A DNA stretch of 6,897 nucleotides, from the NCBI GenBank assembly GCA_002506485.1, contig DAXQ01000049.1:1-6897 (forward strand), given 5' to 3'. Below, one piece after another: positions 5,937 through 6,897 of this stretch; the first letter of the stretch is position 1; every line of letters starts with the position of its first letter. Source of the DNA: Euryarchaeota archaeon UBA136 (GTDB lineage: Archaea; Thermoplasmatota; Poseidoniia; MGIII; CG-Epi1). The notes under the pieces are model-generated. The model was not told the DNA's origin, searched no databases, and was given only the letters and a program-made list of their open reading frames with translations. Position numbers and translations under genes: made by a program.

Positions 5937-6623
5937 GTGAATCTAGACATTCCATTATATTCTCAGACAATGGATTTCAGTTGTGGCCCTGCATGTGTTG
6001 CCATGGCCCTCAAATATTTCAATTTCGTAAGTGAAATGGATAGGGATCTCGAAATTGAATTATGGCGAGAATGTCATGCAGTCGAGATGAAAGGAGCTGG
6101 AAGGTATGGAATTTGCGCTCCGTTAGCAGTTAGGGGACTTCATCCCCATATAATAACCGATAACCCTGGATTGGGGCTAATAGAACGGGCCAAGGCATAT
6201 ATCAAGGCCAATAACGGCAATGAACATTACTTGGAATTCTTCCATGACATGCAAAAGCGTGTCTGTGCCCTTAATGGGACCACTCAGGAAGTCCGTAAAC
6301 CCACATTAAAGGATATACGGGAAGCTCTGGAGGCCGATAGGGTCATATTCGCCCTAGTCTCCACTATAATTTTCGAAGAGGATGATGATGATATCCCGCA
6401 CTGGATAATCATCACGGGAGAGGATAATGAAATTCTTACAGTAAATAATCCTATTGATGAGGATCAGGCCAAGGCCCATCGTCCGATATACTTTGCTGAC
6501 CTGTACACCAACGTTGAGATGTATCAGGAAACAACATTGATCAGTGTCGGAAAGAAAGCCTTCGGTAAAGACTTGGTTCCCGAGCCTCCGTTATCTACCG
6601 ATTATCTAGAATACACTAGTTGA
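5937..6623 (+). CDS. Stand-alone C39-like cysteine peptidase family protein (DUF3335/Peptidase_C39_2 type)
   Basis: A predicted cytoplasmic papain-fold protein of 228 residues without signal peptide or membrane segments. The N-terminus LDIPLYSQTMDFSCGPAC carries the C39-type oxyanion glutamine (Gln10) and the catalytic cysteine (Cys16). The histidine is His155 in IPHWIIITGED, followed by the VNNPIDE block at 169-175, where many relatives have Asp-Pro. Here Asn171 takes that place, so the third catalytic residue is either Asn171 or Asp163. Unlike bacteriocin exporters, it is not fused to an ABC transporter, and no double-glycine leader peptide gene is visible nearby. The middle (about 36-130) is family-specific. 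GTG 5937 is chosen because the next in-frame ATG (5970) would remove Gln10. The DUF47 stop is in the same frame 12 codons upstream. The 3' end overlaps the convergent CcdA gene by 18 bases. The substrate is unknown. Confidence 0.78.
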   Translation: MNLDIPLYSQTMDFSCGPACVAMALKYFNFVSEMDRDLEIELWRECHAVEMKGAGRYGICAPLAVRGLHPHIITDNPGLGLIERAKAYIKANNGNEHYLEFFHDMQKRVCALNGTTQEVRKPTLKDIREALEADRVIFALVSTIIFEEDDDDIPHWIIITGEDNEILTVNNPIDEDQAKAHRPIYFADLYTNVEMYQETTLISVGKKAFGKDLVPEPPLSTDYLEYTS

Positions 6624-6897
6624 AAGGAAATAGTACATCAGGTATAGCCCGACTATTATCATGACTACACCTCCTCCCATTTCGATTTGGCGAGTTGAGG
6701 CCTTTAACTTGTCAACTATCGTGGATTCGGATGCAGCTACCATCATGGTGAATGCAACCATAAGGGCCCCGGCCGTGGCAGCGAATATCAAGAAAACAAA
6801 CAGTCCAGTGAGGATTCCTCTACCGATGCTGGCAGTTAAGAGGCCTACAACGACTGGGGCCACACAACCTGTGGCAGCAGAGCCATAGGCAACACCA
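6606..6897 (-). CDS. CcdA/DsbD-family membrane thiol-disulfide protein, C-terminal part (partial)
   Basis: The frame stays open to the right edge, giving 96 visible residues and a TAG at 6606-6608. It can be read from 6896 as GVAYGSAATGCVAPVVVGLL. This G..Y...A..GC..PV pattern is the hallmark around the second redox cysteine of the CcdA/DsbD transmembrane domain. It is followed by a helix ending in LMVAFTMMVA, a loop with several charged residues, and a last helix MIIVGLYLMYYFL. A GTG at 6863 could be mistaken for a start, but it lies just after the conserved cysteine and would cut the motif, so the real start is outside the window. The family moves electrons across the membrane for cytochrome c maturation or for reducing extracytoplasmic disulfides. 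Which partner it serves cannot be seen. It is convergent with, and overlaps, the peptidase gene by 18 bases. Confidence 0.82.
   Translation of the reverse strand, partial: GVAYGSAATGCVAPVVVGLLTASIGRGILTGLFVFLIFAATAGALMVAFTMMVAASESTIVDKLKASTRQIEMGGGVVMIIVGLYLMYYFLSTSVF

Noticed and set aside
6377..6394. GAGGATGATGATGATAT run as a tandem repeat
   Set aside because: It encodes an acidic EEDDDD stretch within the peptidase, and the GAT units are consecutive Asp codons; too short to treat as a repeat element.
6661..6888. 75-codon open frame on the plus strand
   Set aside because: It is the reverse complement of the CcdA-type membrane protein, which has a recognisable cysteine motif and membrane helices; the plus-strand reading has no family features.
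1..6897. tRNA, rRNA, insertion sequence, CRISPR or integration site
   Set aside because: No cloverleaf-like gene, transposase motif, terminal inverted repeat pair or regularly spaced repeat was seen, and almost all bases are in supported genes.

Overview
The window most likely comes from a marine planktonic archaeon of the Thermoplasmatota type (Marine Group II/III-like). This is an inference. The evidence is an AbrB-type DNA-binding domain fused to PhoU (an architecture typical of archaea), AT-rich TATA-like boxes 25-35 bases ahead of start codons that lack a Shine-Dalgarno sequence, start/stop overlaps of the ATGA kind, very tight packing, and a bacterial-style polar amino acid ABC transporter of the sort common in heterotrophic marine microbes. 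No rRNA or other marker gene is present to confirm the lineage.

Layout. Region A (1-2265, plus strand) is the downstream part of a general amino acid ABC transporter operon of the AapJQMP/BztABCD type: the last 25 codons of a first permease, a complete second permease with a long membrane N-terminus, and the ATPase. All three are joined by ATGA overlaps. The solute-binding protein, if there is one, lies upstream of the window. Region B (2268-3733, minus strand) is a two-gene operon: an AbrB-PhoU regulator followed by a SixA-like histidine phosphatase, again with an ATGA overlap. Region C (3734-3825) is a short divergent promoter region with a perfect 19-base palindrome and several TATA-like boxes. 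Region D (3826-5900, plus strand) holds a PiT-family phosphate transporter and its DUF47/PhoU-like accessory protein, 2 bases apart. Region E (5937-6623, plus strand) is a stand-alone cytoplasmic C39-like cysteine peptidase, probably from its own leaderless promoter. Region F (6606 to the window end, minus strand) is the C-terminal part of a CcdA/DsbD-type membrane thiol-disulfide protein, which overlaps the 3' end of the peptidase gene.

How the genes work together. Regions B to D look like a compact phosphate module. A PiT permease and its DUF47 partner take up phosphate. They face a divergently transcribed regulator that joins a DNA-binding domain to a phosphate-sensing-type PhoU domain, and this regulator is translationally coupled to a phosphohistidine-phosphatase-like enzyme. 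The palindrome between the two transcription units is the natural candidate operator. No PhoR/PhoB-type two-component genes or Pst transporter genes are visible here. The coupling of a SixA-like phosphatase to an AbrB-PhoU regulator is the most unusual element. The amino acid transporter, C39 peptidase and CcdA genes look like independent neighbours. No gene-free stretch exceeds 100 bases, and no RNA gene, mobile element or CRISPR array was seen.
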